From Zunongwangia profunda SM-A87 (GTDB lineage Bacteria > Bacteroidota > Bacteroidia > Flavobacteriales > Flavobacteriaceae), in the NCBI RefSeq assembly GCF_000023465.1, contig NC_014041.1:4827501-4891500 (forward strand): 64,000 nucleotides of DNA. Direction: 5' to 3'. Of the stretch, positions 15,720 through 23,774 are shown one piece after another. Position numbers and translations under genes: made by a program. How positions within the stretch are numbered: the stretch's first letter is position 1; each line of letters opens with the position of its first letter. The notes under the pieces are model-generated. The model saw nothing but the letters and a program-made list of their open reading frames with translations, did not search any database and was not told the DNA's origin.

Positions 15720-17258
15720 GTGGACAAAGAATTAATTATACGGTCCGAATCCTCTGCTGTAGATTTTGCCTTATTAAAAGATGGAAAACTTATTGAACTC
15801 AACAAGGATGAAGACGACAACAATTTTAATGTTGGCGATATCATGATCGCCAAGATTAGAAAAGCTGTCCCCGGGTTAAATGCCGCATTTGTGAATGTTG
15901 GCTATACCAAAGATGGTTTTTTACACTATCACGATCTGGGCCCTCAGGTTTCATCCTTGCTAAAGTTCATAAAACGTGTAAGCACAGGTAAACTAAAAGA
16001 TTATTCCTTAAAGAATTTTACTTTTGAAAAAGATATAGACAAAAATGGTAGTATTACCGATGTCTTAAAATCAAATCAGTCGCTACTGGTTCAAATCGTA
16101 AAAGAGCCAATATCCACCAAAGGTCCACGCATTAGCAGTGAATTATCCTTACCAGGAAGATATATCGTTCTAGTCCCTTTTTCTAACCGAATTTCGGTCT
16201 CTCAAAAGATCGAAAGCAAAGAAGAAAAAGATCGCTTAAAACGGCTTGTAAAAAGCATTAAACCTAAAGGTTTTGGCGTTATCGTAAGAACCGTAGCCGA
16301 AGGCAAAAAAGTAGCAGAGCTGGACAAAGACCTCCAAAATTTGATGGGTCGTTGGACAGCGATGTGTAAAAAATTGTATAAGCCTCATTATCCTTCAAAA
16401 GTTTTAGGAGAATTACATCGTGCATCTTCTTTATTAAGAGATGTATTTAACGACACTTTTACTTCTATTACAGTAGATGATGAGACACTTTACACACAAA
16501 TTAAAGACTATGTGAGCGAAATCGCTCCTAGCAAAGAATCAATTGTAAAATTACATCAGTCCAATGTTCCAATTTTTGAAAAGTTCGGTATCGAAAGACA
16601 AATAAAAACTTCCTTTGGGCGCACTGTATCGATGAGTAAAGGCGCCTACCTGGTTATAGAGCATACAGAGGCCATGCACGTTATAGACGTGAACAGTGGT
16701 AATCGTTCTAACAAATCCAAAAACCAGGAAGATACGGCTTTAGAGGTTAATTTAATTAGTGCTACAGAAATCGCGCGCCAGTTAAGACTTCGCGACATGG
16801 GCGGCATTATTGTAGTCGATTTTATCGATATGGGGAAAGCTGAAAACCGCAAAACCCTTTTCGATCACCTTAAACAGGAAATGAGTGATGATCGTGCCAA
16901 GCACAAGATTCTCCCTCCCAGTAAATTTGGACTTATACAAATTACAAGACAACGCGTACGGCCAGAAATGAATATTAAGACCCGTGAGGAAAACCCAAAC
17001 GGCGATGGTGAGATTGAGGCACCAATTATCTTAATACAAAAAATTAAAGCCGATTTAGAGCGCCTGATCAAGAAAAATCATAAAAAGATCACGCTATCAA
17101 CGCACCCATTTATTTCAGCCTTTTTAACTAAAGGCTTTCCATCTCCCAGATCACAGTGGTTTTTTGACCATAAGCGATGGGTTAAAATTATACCAAGAGA
17201 TGCTTACACGTATTTAGAATACCACTTTCACGATAAAGACGGGAAAGTGATACGATAA
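15720..17258 (+). CDS. rng: Ribonuclease E/G family endoribonuclease
   Basis: 512 residues starting at GTG 15720. The length and lack of a long C-terminal scaffold match RNase G rather than full RNase E. An S1 RNA-binding domain lies at about 37-120 (GDIMIAKIRKAVPGLNAAFV). The 5'-sensor/RNase H-like part follows. The catalytic Asp residues sit in HVIDVNSGNRS (near 322) and IIVVDFIDMG (near 363). The enzyme cleaves single-stranded RNA in mRNA turnover and rRNA maturation. A strong terminator follows at 17263. Two hairpins and a boxA-like element precede it and may control its level. Confidence 0.94.
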   Translation: MDKELIIRSESSAVDFALLKDGKLIELNKDEDDNNFNVGDIMIAKIRKAVPGLNAAFVNVGYTKDGFLHYHDLGPQVSSLLKFIKRVSTGKLKDYSLKNFTFEKDIDKNGSITDVLKSNQSLLVQIVKEPISTKGPRISSELSLPGRYIVLVPFSNRISVSQKIESKEEKDRLKRLVKSIKPKGFGVIVRTVAEGKKVAELDKDLQNLMGRWTAMCKKLYKPHYPSKVLGELHRASSLLRDVFNDTFTSITVDDETLYTQIKDYVSEIAPSKESIVKLHQSNVPIFEKFGIERQIKTSFGRTVSMSKGAYLVIEHTEAMHVIDVNSGNRSNKSKNQEDTALEVNLISATEIARQLRLRDMGGIIVVDFIDMGKAENRKTLFDHLKQEMSDDRAKHKILPPSKFGLIQITRQRVRPEMNIKTREENPNGDGEIEAPIILIQKIKADLERLIKKNHKKITLSTHPFISAFLTKGFPSPRSQWFFDHKRWVKIIPRDAYTYLEYHFHDKDGKVIR

Positions 17259-17262
17259 AACT

Positions 17263-17300
17263 AAAACGCCTTGCAATACTTTTTTGCAAGGCGTTTTTTT
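17263..17300 (+). terminator. Terminator after rng
   Basis: AAAACGCCTTGCAA (17263-17276) pairs with TTGCAAGGCGTTTT (17284-17297) around a 7-nt loop, followed by T residues. Confidence 0.93.
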
Positions 17301-17451
17301 ATACTCAATAAATAAATCTTTTAAGTCTACATTCTTATTAAAAAACATTCAATTATTGGCTAAAGGCTAAGAAATATTTCTTAACTATTTAACTATAGCA
17401 GGGATGCTTTTCGTCTAAATTTAATCCATTAACAACCTAATTTAATAAACA

Positions 17452-17937
17452 ATGGAAAATTTACAAGATTTATTCAAACACCAGCTAAAGGACCTATACA
17501 GTGCTGAGACGCAACTCATCAAAGCGCTTCCTAAAATGGTTAAAGCGGCTAAAAATGAAAAGCTTAAGAAAGCTTTTCAGGATCATTTAGAAGAAACCAA
17601 AGAACATAAGGAGCGCTTATCAGAAATTTGCAAAGAATTAGGTATTAAACCAACCGGTGAAACCTGCAAAGCGATGAAAGGTCTTATTGAAGAGGCTGAA
17701 GACTTTCTAAAAGAAAAAACTACAGATGAAGTTAATGATGCCGGCATCATTGCAGATGCACAGCGAATTGAACATTATGAGATTTCTGGCTACGGAACAG
17801 TGGTTCGCTACGCCAAGGAATTAGGCTATAAAGAGCTTGCGAGCAAACTCCAGAAAACTCTTGATCAAGAGTACAACGCCGATAATACACTAGATAAACT
17901 GGCTGAAAAAAGGTTAAATAAAAAAGCAGTAGAATAA
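17452..17937 (+). CDS. DUF892 (YciE/YciF) ferritin-like protein
   Basis: 161 residues, almost entirely helical. It matches the DUF892 family from its start (LQDLFKHQLKDLYSAETQLI) and keeps Glu/His metal-ligand candidates in HLEETKEHKERL and AQRIEHYEISGYG. These proteins adopt a ferritin-like four-helix bundle and are induced in stress or stationary phase in enterobacteria; the reaction is unknown. It lies alone between two terminators. Confidence 0.92.
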   Translation: MENLQDLFKHQLKDLYSAETQLIKALPKMVKAAKNEKLKKAFQDHLEETKEHKERLSEICKELGIKPTGETCKAMKGLIEEAEDFLKEKTTDEVNDAGIIADAQRIEHYEISGYGTVVRYAKELGYKELASKLQKTLDQEYNADNTLDKLAEKRLNKKAVE

Positions 17938-17965
17938 GATTTTCTTTTTAACAACTAACCAATCT

Positions 17966-17988
17966 ACCGCCCCTAAAGGCGGTTTTTT
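17966..17988 (+). terminator. Terminator after the DUF892 gene
   Basis: ACCGCC (17966-17971) pairs with GGCGGT (17978-17983), followed by a T run. Confidence 0.85.
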
Positions 17989-18012
17989 ATTTTAATGCAA
18001 CCGCAAAAAAAT

Positions 18013-18020
18013 TAGATTTG
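18013..18020 (+). promoter_or_regulatory. Promoter -7 element of recX
   Basis: TAGATTTG matches TAnnTTTG and ends only 4 nt before the recX ATG at 18025, so the transcript would be nearly leaderless. No clear upstream TTTG. Confidence 0.4.
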
Positions 18021-18024
18021 CAAT

Positions 18025-18513
18025 ATGAAATCATCTTCAATAAAAACCTACACCGTAAAAGAGGCTACCATAAAGCTCATGCAATTCTGCGCCTATCGGG
18101 AGAGGACCCACAATGAAGTTGAAGAGAAGCTGAAAAGCATGAATATGATTCCTGAAGCACAGGAACAAATTATTATGCACTTGATGCAGGAAAACTTTCT
18201 TAATGAAGAACGTTTTGCTAAAAGTTTTGCCCGAGGAAAATTCAGGATTAAAAAATGGGGAAAACGCAGAATTATAAATGAACTCAAAATTCGCGGAATT
18301 TCACCCAGAAATATTCAAACCGGACTTAAAGAAATTTCCGAAACTGATTATATGGCTACTTTTCACGAAATATCAGAAAAAAAATGGAGAACCTTAAAGG
18401 AGACTTCAGTAATTAAAAAGAAAAAAAAGTTAGCCGATTATTTACAATATCGCGGCTGGGAGAATCATTTAATTTTTGAAAAAGCTAATGAACTCGTTAA
18501 ACCGGACGATTAA
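18025..18513 (+). CDS. recX: Regulatory protein RecX
   Basis: 162 residues made of three-helix RecX repeats; the signature is NFLNEERFAKSFARGKFRIK followed by WGKRRIINELKIRGIS. RecX caps RecA filaments and limits recombination and SOS induction. RecA is not adjacent. The last 17 nt overlap the 3' end of the convergent FUSC-like gene, so the two transcripts are antisense to each other there. Confidence 0.93.
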   Translation: MKSSSIKTYTVKEATIKLMQFCAYRERTHNEVEEKLKSMNMIPEAQEQIIMHLMQENFLNEERFAKSFARGKFRIKKWGKRRIINELKIRGISPRNIQTGLKEISETDYMATFHEISEKKWRTLKETSVIKKKKKLADYLQYRGWENHLIFEKANELVKPDD

Positions 18514-18991
18514 AAAAAGCTTTATAAAGCCTGTTAAAAAACATGGAAATTGTAAGGGCAATTAAACAACCCAGCAGCACACAGCCAGCTCTCTGCAAAG
18601 CAACAACCCAGGCGGTATCTGCTTTATCCTCATTAATTATTACAATAATAACTGCGGCCAGTGCAGATCGTATAGTGGGTTCTATTTTTAGAAAAATACC
18701 CAACGAAATGGTTAACGCCACACCTAAACAGAACATCACAACCTGAGGAATAGGCAAAAAATATACTGCAAGCCCCACAAAACTTCCTAAAAAATTAGCT
18801 TTAATCCTATTTAAAGCCAATTCACGGTCATTTTCCTGTGAAAAAACCAGTAAACAGGAAATAATACTCCAATAAAATGGATATTCTGGAAAAGATGCAT
18901 ATAAAGCATAGCAGGTGATCGTCCCAAGAACGCATTTTATAAGGTAAATGACTTCTGAAGCAGAAAGCCTATGATTTAATGGGATTTTCAT
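18497..18991 (-). CDS. FUSC-like membrane protein
   Basis: 164 residues with five or six hydrophobic segments. The pattern FYWSIISCLLVFSQENDREL followed by RIKANFLGSFVGL, and a basic loop LQRAGCVLLGCLIALTISMF, fits the FUSC/aromatic-acid exporter-like membrane domain. It is a single short domain, without the cytosolic parts of full exporters. Substrate unknown. It converges on recX with a 17-nt overlap. Confidence 0.75.
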   Translation of the reverse strand: MKIPLNHRLSASEVIYLIKCVLGTITCYALYASFPEYPFYWSIISCLLVFSQENDRELALNRIKANFLGSFVGLAVYFLPIPQVVMFCLGVALTISLGIFLKIEPTIRSALAAVIIVIINEDKADTAWVVALQRAGCVLLGCLIALTISMFFNRLYKAFFNRPV

Positions 18992-19235
18992 TGCCCTGGA
19001 ATTTAAGTTTCACTTCACTAACCAAGAGGGCACAGTATGGTATATACCGGAAATTTTTTACAATTTTGAGGCATTTTAATTCCATCTGCTATAGGAAAGG
19101 TACCAGAACATTACAGCTTTTGGAAAAGCCTAAAAAGGCTAAAAAGGCTAAAATACAGTATTACCAATACTTACCTAAACCATATCTTCTTTTAAAATTT
19201 AATTCAGAATACTACATTTGCCACCAACCCAGTTC
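18992..19235. other. Intergenic region with short tandem repeat
   Basis: No protein-like gene is visible; a plus-strand open frame (18979-19239) has random composition. The stretch carries two and a half copies of AAAAAGGCT (about 19132-19152) and AGCC/GGCT pairs that could weakly terminate the cupin transcript from the minus strand. A TACATTTG (promoter -7 like) near 19211 points toward the end of the cupin genes. Confidence 0.3.
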
Positions 19236-20105
19236 CTAGATAAATTTTTCTGTATTTTCTATGGCCTTCTCATTCTTGTAATCAATCCATTTTTGCCCCC
19301 GCCATTTGCGCATATAATTATCAAAATTACGCATAATTACAAGATTATAAACAGCTTTCGAAAAGTTTAAAAAGGTACGTGGCGTCGCCCTTAAACTCAT
19401 CGAAAAACCAGCCGTTAAATAAGTCATTTGGTGCCAATAGCCTTCTGGCATATACAGCGTTTCCCCGTGATTTAGTTCAGTCACAAAACCTTTAGCCTTT
19501 TTCAACGCCGGAAATCTTTCCAAGTCAGGAGCTGTAAAATCTATATCTTCCCTGGATATTAAAGCATGCGGAACTTTATAAAGGTATTTACTTTCTGAAG
19601 GTGGGTAAATAATACACTGCTTCTTACCATGAAAATGAAAATGAAGGATATTTGCAAAATCAATATCATAATGCATAAAAACCTTCGAATTTTTACCGCC
19701 AAAAAACAACATAGGTAGTTGCTTAATCATGCGTAATCCAAAATCCGGAAACATAAAATCGTTTTGTAAAGCAGGGACTTCTTTCATTAAATGATAAAGA
19801 AAAATCCTGTAATTCGTAGGTTTTGATTTAAGCAGATCGATATAATCTGCCATCTTCATCTCAGCGTGCGGTTGGTTAAATTTAAATTCTGAAGTTATAG
19901 GACGATCATCGTACAGCGGCACTACTTTTTCTCCGGCGATTTCTTTAATATAATCCAGATTCCATTTTTCAAATGCCGGCCAGTCCTCTATTAAATTTTC
20001 AATAACAACTGGCTTTTGTGGCCGAACATAATTTTTCACAAAATCTTCTTTGGAAATTCTCTTTACTCTTGGAATTTCTGCCAACTGCAAACCTCCGTAC
20101 TTCAT
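19236..20105 (-). CDS. JmjC-like cupin protein, second copy
   Basis: 289 residues, the same length as its neighbour. The cupin_8/JmjC fold carries an Fe(II)-binding HxD in FMHYDIDFAN (near residue 143) and a distal His in YMPEGYWHQM. HGKKQCIIYPPSESKYLYKV supplies the usual Lys and the Pro-rich strand. Family members are 2-oxoglutarate-dependent oxygenases that hydroxylate proteins or small molecules; the substrate is unknown. The ATG overlaps the stop of the first copy by one base (TAATG), so the pair is translationally coupled. The N-termini (EIPRVKRISKEDFVKNYVRP here) show clear duplication. Confidence 0.85.
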   Translation of the reverse strand: MKYGGLQLAEIPRVKRISKEDFVKNYVRPQKPVVIENLIEDWPAFEKWNLDYIKEIAGEKVVPLYDDRPITSEFKFNQPHAEMKMADYIDLLKSKPTNYRIFLYHLMKEVPALQNDFMFPDFGLRMIKQLPMLFFGGKNSKVFMHYDIDFANILHFHFHGKKQCIIYPPSESKYLYKVPHALISREDIDFTAPDLERFPALKKAKGFVTELNHGETLYMPEGYWHQMTYLTAGFSMSLRATPRTFLNFSKAVYNLVIMRNFDNYMRKWRGQKWIDYKNEKAIENTEKFI

Positions 20106-20974
20106 TACTCGATATTAGCCCATTTATGGGTATTTTTTATTGCTTTTTTATTCTTATAATCTATCCAGTCCTGCCCCTTAATCTTACGCATTAAATTGTC
20201 ATAATTGCGCATAAACAAAAGATTATTTAAAACCTCTAAAACCTTACCGGGCGACCTTGGGAACGATCTTAAAGTGAGTGATAAACTTGGCGTTTCATAT
20301 TTTATAAAGTGCCACCATTTGCTAGGCATAAACAAACCTTCCCCATGCCCAAGAAAAGCCTCTACACCTTTTGCTTTTGCCAGTGCCGGATAGGTATCAA
20401 AATCTGGGTTATCCATATTAATAATTTCCATACTCACGATGGAGTGTGGAACTTTATAAAGATATTTAGTTTGATCTGGAGGATATAATAATACCCGCTT
20501 TTTCCCCGCAAAATTAAAATGAAAATTATTGGCCAAATCCATATCGTAATGCATTACTACGCTAGAACCTTCTCCTCCTACAAATAAAACCGGCAGCTTT
20601 TTAAAGAACTTCACTCCAAGATCTGGATATTCAATATCCTCTAAAAGTTCCGGACAATTTTGTAAAAGATTAAAAAAGAACATCCGTAGATCTGAAGGTC
20701 CCTTTTCCAGAATATCAAAATATTCATCAATCGGTAACTTCTTGGCAGCGCCATGTGAATTTTGTCTCCCTTTTGCCGGAGTACTATCATACAGAGGTAC
20801 TACGATATCGCCGGCTTTCTTTCTAAAATAATCAAAACTCCAGTTTTGATAAGCGGGCCAGGTTTTAGCCAGATCTTCAAAAATTACCGGTCGCTGCGGA
20901 ATAAAATATTCCTGTTGAAATTCCTCTTTAGAAATTCCCTTCACCCTTGGCACTTCCTGAAGATCAAGTTTCAT
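20105..20974 (-). CDS. JmjC-like cupin protein, first copy
   Basis: 289 residues, a cupin_8/JmjC-type Fe(II) oxygenase fold. The metal triad is present: HxD in VMHYDMDLAN and the distal His in FMPSKWWHFIKY. GKKRVLLYPPDQTKYLYKVP follows the first motif as in relatives. It begins 7 nt after the bioB stop and so is probably in the bioB transcript. The adjacent gene is its paralogue with the same length and motif layout, with all metal ligands intact in both. I cannot tell the substrate; tRNA, protein or fatty-acyl targets are all possible in this fold. Confidence 0.85.
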   Translation of the reverse strand: MKLDLQEVPRVKGISKEEFQQEYFIPQRPVIFEDLAKTWPAYQNWSFDYFRKKAGDIVVPLYDSTPAKGRQNSHGAAKKLPIDEYFDILEKGPSDLRMFFFNLLQNCPELLEDIEYPDLGVKFFKKLPVLFVGGEGSSVVMHYDMDLANNFHFNFAGKKRVLLYPPDQTKYLYKVPHSIVSMEIINMDNPDFDTYPALAKAKGVEAFLGHGEGLFMPSKWWHFIKYETPSLSLTLRSFPRSPGKVLEVLNNLLFMRNYDNLMRKIKGQDWIDYKNKKAIKNTHKWANIE

Positions 20975-20981
20975 ACTAAAA

Positions 20982-22079
20982 TTAAGCTTTGGCTTTTGCC
21001 TTTTGTTTTTCTTCGGTTACTTTGTTTCGCTCTATGATATGCCCCGGTCTGGACCACTTTGGTTTTTCTCCAAGCGAATTATATTTAGAATCTGTAGCTT
21101 CTACTGTTTCTGGTTTCGATTTTTTAGTGAATGGTTTTTGAGGATTTAAGCCTAAAGCCTTGAACATTTGCATATCTTCACTAACATCTGGGTTTGGTGT
21201 AGTTAATAATTTATCACCGGCAAAAATTGAATTTGCCCCCGCAAAGAAACACATCGCCTGCCCTTCTCTACTCATCTGTGTACGCCCTGCAGATAATCTC
21301 ACCTGCGTTTCTGGCATTACAATTCTAGTAGTGGCTACCATTCTTACCATTTCCCATATAGAAACCGGCGCTTGTTCTTCCATTGGTGTACCTTCAACCG
21401 GTACCAGCGCATTAATTGGTACAGACTCTGGCTGCGGATTTAAAGTTGAAAGCGCTACTAACATCCCGGCACGATCCTCTTCTTTCTCTCCCATCCCAAT
21501 AATACCACCACTACAAACAGTAACATTGGTTTTTCGAACATTATCTATCGTTTCTAGGCGATCTTCAAAACCACGGGTAGAAATTACTTCTTTATAATAC
21601 TCTTCTGAGGTATCTAAATTATGATTATAAGCATACAAGCCAGCTTCTGCTAATCGCTGTGCCTGGTTTTCGGTAAGCATTCCCAATGTACAACAAACTT
21701 CCATATCAAGTTTATTAATGGTACGTACCATTTCCAGCACATTATCAAACTCTGGCCCGTCTTTTACATTTCTCCAGGCCGCCCCCATACAAACACGGGA
21801 ACTACCGGCAGATTTTGCACGTAAAGCCTGTGCTTTAACATGACTCACACTCATAAGGTCATTCCCTGCAATATCGGTATGATAACGAGCTGCCTGGGGG
21901 CAATAGCCACAATCTTCAGGACAGCCTCCGGTTTTTATAGAAAGTAAGGTAGAAACCTGTACAGTATTAGGATCATGATGTTTCCTATGAACCGTTGCTG
22001 CTTCGTAAAGCAGTTCCATTAAAGGTTTATTGTAAATCTCTAAGATTTCTTCTTTGGTCCAGTTATGTCTTGTCGCCAT
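20982..22079 (-). CDS. bioB: Biotin synthase
   Basis: 365 residues from ATG 22079 (MATRHNWTKEEI); a TTG at 22097 would add six residues. It is a radical SAM enzyme that inserts sulfur into dethiobiotin, the last step of biotin synthesis. The SAM-binding [4Fe-4S] motif is CPEDCGYC (Cys53, Cys57, Cys60); the [2Fe-2S] ligands include Cys in VCMGAAW and CCTLGML, and the Arg of VRLSAGR is present. A Lys/Ala-rich tail (about 335-365) extends past the usual end. The two cupin genes follow in the same direction. Confidence 0.97.
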   Translation of the reverse strand: MATRHNWTKEEILEIYNKPLMELLYEAATVHRKHHDPNTVQVSTLLSIKTGGCPEDCGYCPQAARYHTDIAGNDLMSVSHVKAQALRAKSAGSSRVCMGAAWRNVKDGPEFDNVLEMVRTINKLDMEVCCTLGMLTENQAQRLAEAGLYAYNHNLDTSEEYYKEVISTRGFEDRLETIDNVRKTNVTVCSGGIIGMGEKEEDRAGMLVALSTLNPQPESVPINALVPVEGTPMEEQAPVSIWEMVRMVATTRIVMPETQVRLSAGRTQMSREGQAMCFFAGANSIFAGDKLLTTPNPDVSEDMQMFKALGLNPQKPFTKKSKPETVEATDSKYNSLGEKPKWSRPGHIIERNKVTEEKQKAKAKA

Positions 22080-22094
22080 GAAAATAGATTTATT

Positions 22095-22102
22095 CAAAAA
22101 TA
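22095..22102 (-). promoter_or_regulatory. Promoter -7 element of bioB
   Basis: TATTTTTG on the minus strand fits TAnnTTTG and lies about 15 nt before the bioB ATG. No matching upstream TTTG. Confidence 0.35.
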
Positions 22103-22248
22103 ATCAAACTTCGCTAAAAGATTAGCACGATATATTGCGCCTGTCAATAGGCTGAAAATTAAATTTTACTCGACTATCGAGATTAGATATTGCTACCCCA
22201 ATAAACATAGGGACGCCTTAAAACAAAACCATTCTAAAAGCTCACCGT

Positions 22249-23451
22249 TTAGGGTTTACTTATTAAAATAGAAACGGCATTACCGCCAAAACCTACCGCA
22301 TTTACCAAAATATGCTGTAATCGCATAGGTTTTTTACTAATATCGGAAAAAGGAACCGAAACAAACTCCTGATGCTTCAGCATTAACATTGCCAATTCCA
22401 GATTCAGGATTCCCGAAGTTGCAAACGTATGTCCAATTTTCCATTTATTAGAAGTCATCGCCGGTAAATTTTCCCCAAAAACAGCTTTTATCGCATTTAC
22501 CTCCCCCAAATCTCCTTTTATGGTACCTGGAGCATGCATAACCACCGCATCAACTTCAGTAGGATCTAATTCTCCCATAGCCATTTTCATTGCATTTTGT
22601 ATACATTTTCCATCTTCAGAAATGGAAACGCTATGCTTTAGTTTTTCTGCAGAATAACCTATCCCGGTAATTTTAGCAAGTGCTTTTGATGAAAATGAAG
22701 TTTCCAGACACAGTAATCCGGCACCTTCTCCCAAAACCATAGAGTTTCGATACTTATCTAGATTCAAAGCCTGGCAGGGATATGCTAAATCTTCTATAGC
22801 ATACGTCTTAAGCGCTTTCATTTGTGCAATTGTAAACGGAGTTAAAGCCGCTTCACTTCCTCCGGCAATAAATTTTTCTGCCAAACCAGATTGCAGCCAC
22901 GCAACAGCATTCAAAATGGAATGTAAGCCAGTAGAACAGGTTACACTATGTGAAAAATGAATGCCATCATTCTCCAAATCCTGTCCCACCCAGGATGAAA
23001 TATTCCCTAGCGTCGTTGCCGGCGAAGCCTGTGTAGATGCTACCCTATTTTTGATAAATTCAGCATGAAATTTTTCAAAGAGACCAGTTGCCCCACGGGA
23101 GCTTCCGATATTGATGCCGATACTTTTTTCACTCTCCCAACCGGCGCGTTTTATCGCCTGTCTCGACGTATAAATCGCAAATAATACCGAAAGATCGAGC
23201 TTTCGATAATGTGTAGATTCGGTTCTTAATTTCTCAATTTCCGCGCTCAATTTTTCTGGCAGAAAAGCCGCAAAAGCTTCTTCGCCTTCAAAATCATACT
23301 TTTGTATAAAATGATGATTGCTTTTATAAGCTTCCCAAATTTCCTTATGATCTTCCCCTAAGGGAGAAATAGAAGCTGTGGAAGCGATATAAATTGGATT
23401 TTTAATCCCCCTGCCCCCCGAAGGGGGAACATTTTTAGTTGACATAATCAT
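22249..23451 (-). CDS. Beta-ketoacyl synthase of the biotin locus
   Basis: 400 residues of the KAS I/II (FabB/FabF) family. The condensing triad is intact: Cys in SVTCSTGLHS, His in VVMHAPGTIKGD and His in WKIGHTFATSG. It condenses acyl thioesters with malonyl-ACP. Its place between bioA and bioB suggests a part in making the pimeloyl chain, since no bioC or bioH is visible here. Divergence from housekeeping FabF (for example TIKGDLGE in place of the usual TSTPLND) supports a special role. ATG at 23451 or 23445. The first 15 residues contain VPPSGGRGI, encoded by a GC-rich repeat-like insert; the normal fold starts at PIYIASTASISPLG. Confidence 0.88.
   Translation of the reverse strand: MIMSTKNVPPSGGRGIKNPIYIASTASISPLGEDHKEIWEAYKSNHHFIQKYDFEGEEAFAAFLPEKLSAEIEKLRTESTHYRKLDLSVLFAIYTSRQAIKRAGWESEKSIGINIGSSRGATGLFEKFHAEFIKNRVASTQASPATTLGNISSWVGQDLENDGIHFSHSVTCSTGLHSILNAVAWLQSGLAEKFIAGGSEAALTPFTIAQMKALKTYAIEDLAYPCQALNLDKYRNSMVLGEGAGLLCLETSFSSKALAKITGIGYSAEKLKHSVSISEDGKCIQNAMKMAMGELDPTEVDAVVMHAPGTIKGDLGEVNAIKAVFGENLPAMTSNKWKIGHTFATSGILNLELAMLMLKHQEFVSVPFSDISKKPMRLQHILVNAVGFGGNAVSILISKP
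23403..23429. repeat. GC-rich hairpin repeat inside ketoacyl synthase start
   Basis: CCCCCC-GAA-GGGGG (23414-23427) preceded by CCCCCT is a G/C island in AT-rich DNA. It looks like a member of the dispersed C-run hairpin repeats found in Flavobacteriaceae and codes for VPPSGGRG within the gene. Confidence 0.5.
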
Positions 23452-23774
23452 TCGTTAACTGAACAGTTTATAAAATTGATTATCAGTAATTTGTAATATT
23501 TCGTTGTTTTCGTCATTCCGGACTCGATCTGGAAACTTATACAATATTGAAAAAACTATTGCGATGAGACCCATGAATCGATTTCAGGATAATTATGATT
23601 CATTGCTGTCATTAATTTCAAAAAAAGAAGTTTAAAAATAAACTGATATCCATAAATTTTTAAGATTATTTCGGAAATACTTGGCATTAACGCATCTTCA
23701 AATCATCAAATTCTCATCAAGATATTTATTATTTTAATTCTAATAGCAAAGCAGTCTAAGCTCCAACTTCTAAC
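23452..23774. other. Non-coding gap inside the biotin cluster
   Basis: 323 nt without a protein-like frame. It holds a repeat-like tract with TTCCGGACTCGATCTGGAA (23516-23534), a near-palindrome of a type dispersed in many bacterial genomes. The rest is AT-rich with no clear promoter. The gap suggests that the ketoacyl synthase and bioB can be transcribed apart from bioFDA. Confidence 0.45.

Noticed and set aside
19132..19152. CRISPR-like short repeats (AAAAAGGCT)
   Set aside because: Units of 9 nt without spacers; only a small tandem repeat.
18979..19239. 86-residue open frame on the plus strand
   Set aside because: Random composition over an intergenic gap; it overlaps the start of the FUSC-like gene.
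21160..21597. 145-residue open frame antisense to bioB
   Set aside because: It mirrors a strongly conserved gene and has no domain-like composition or promoter.
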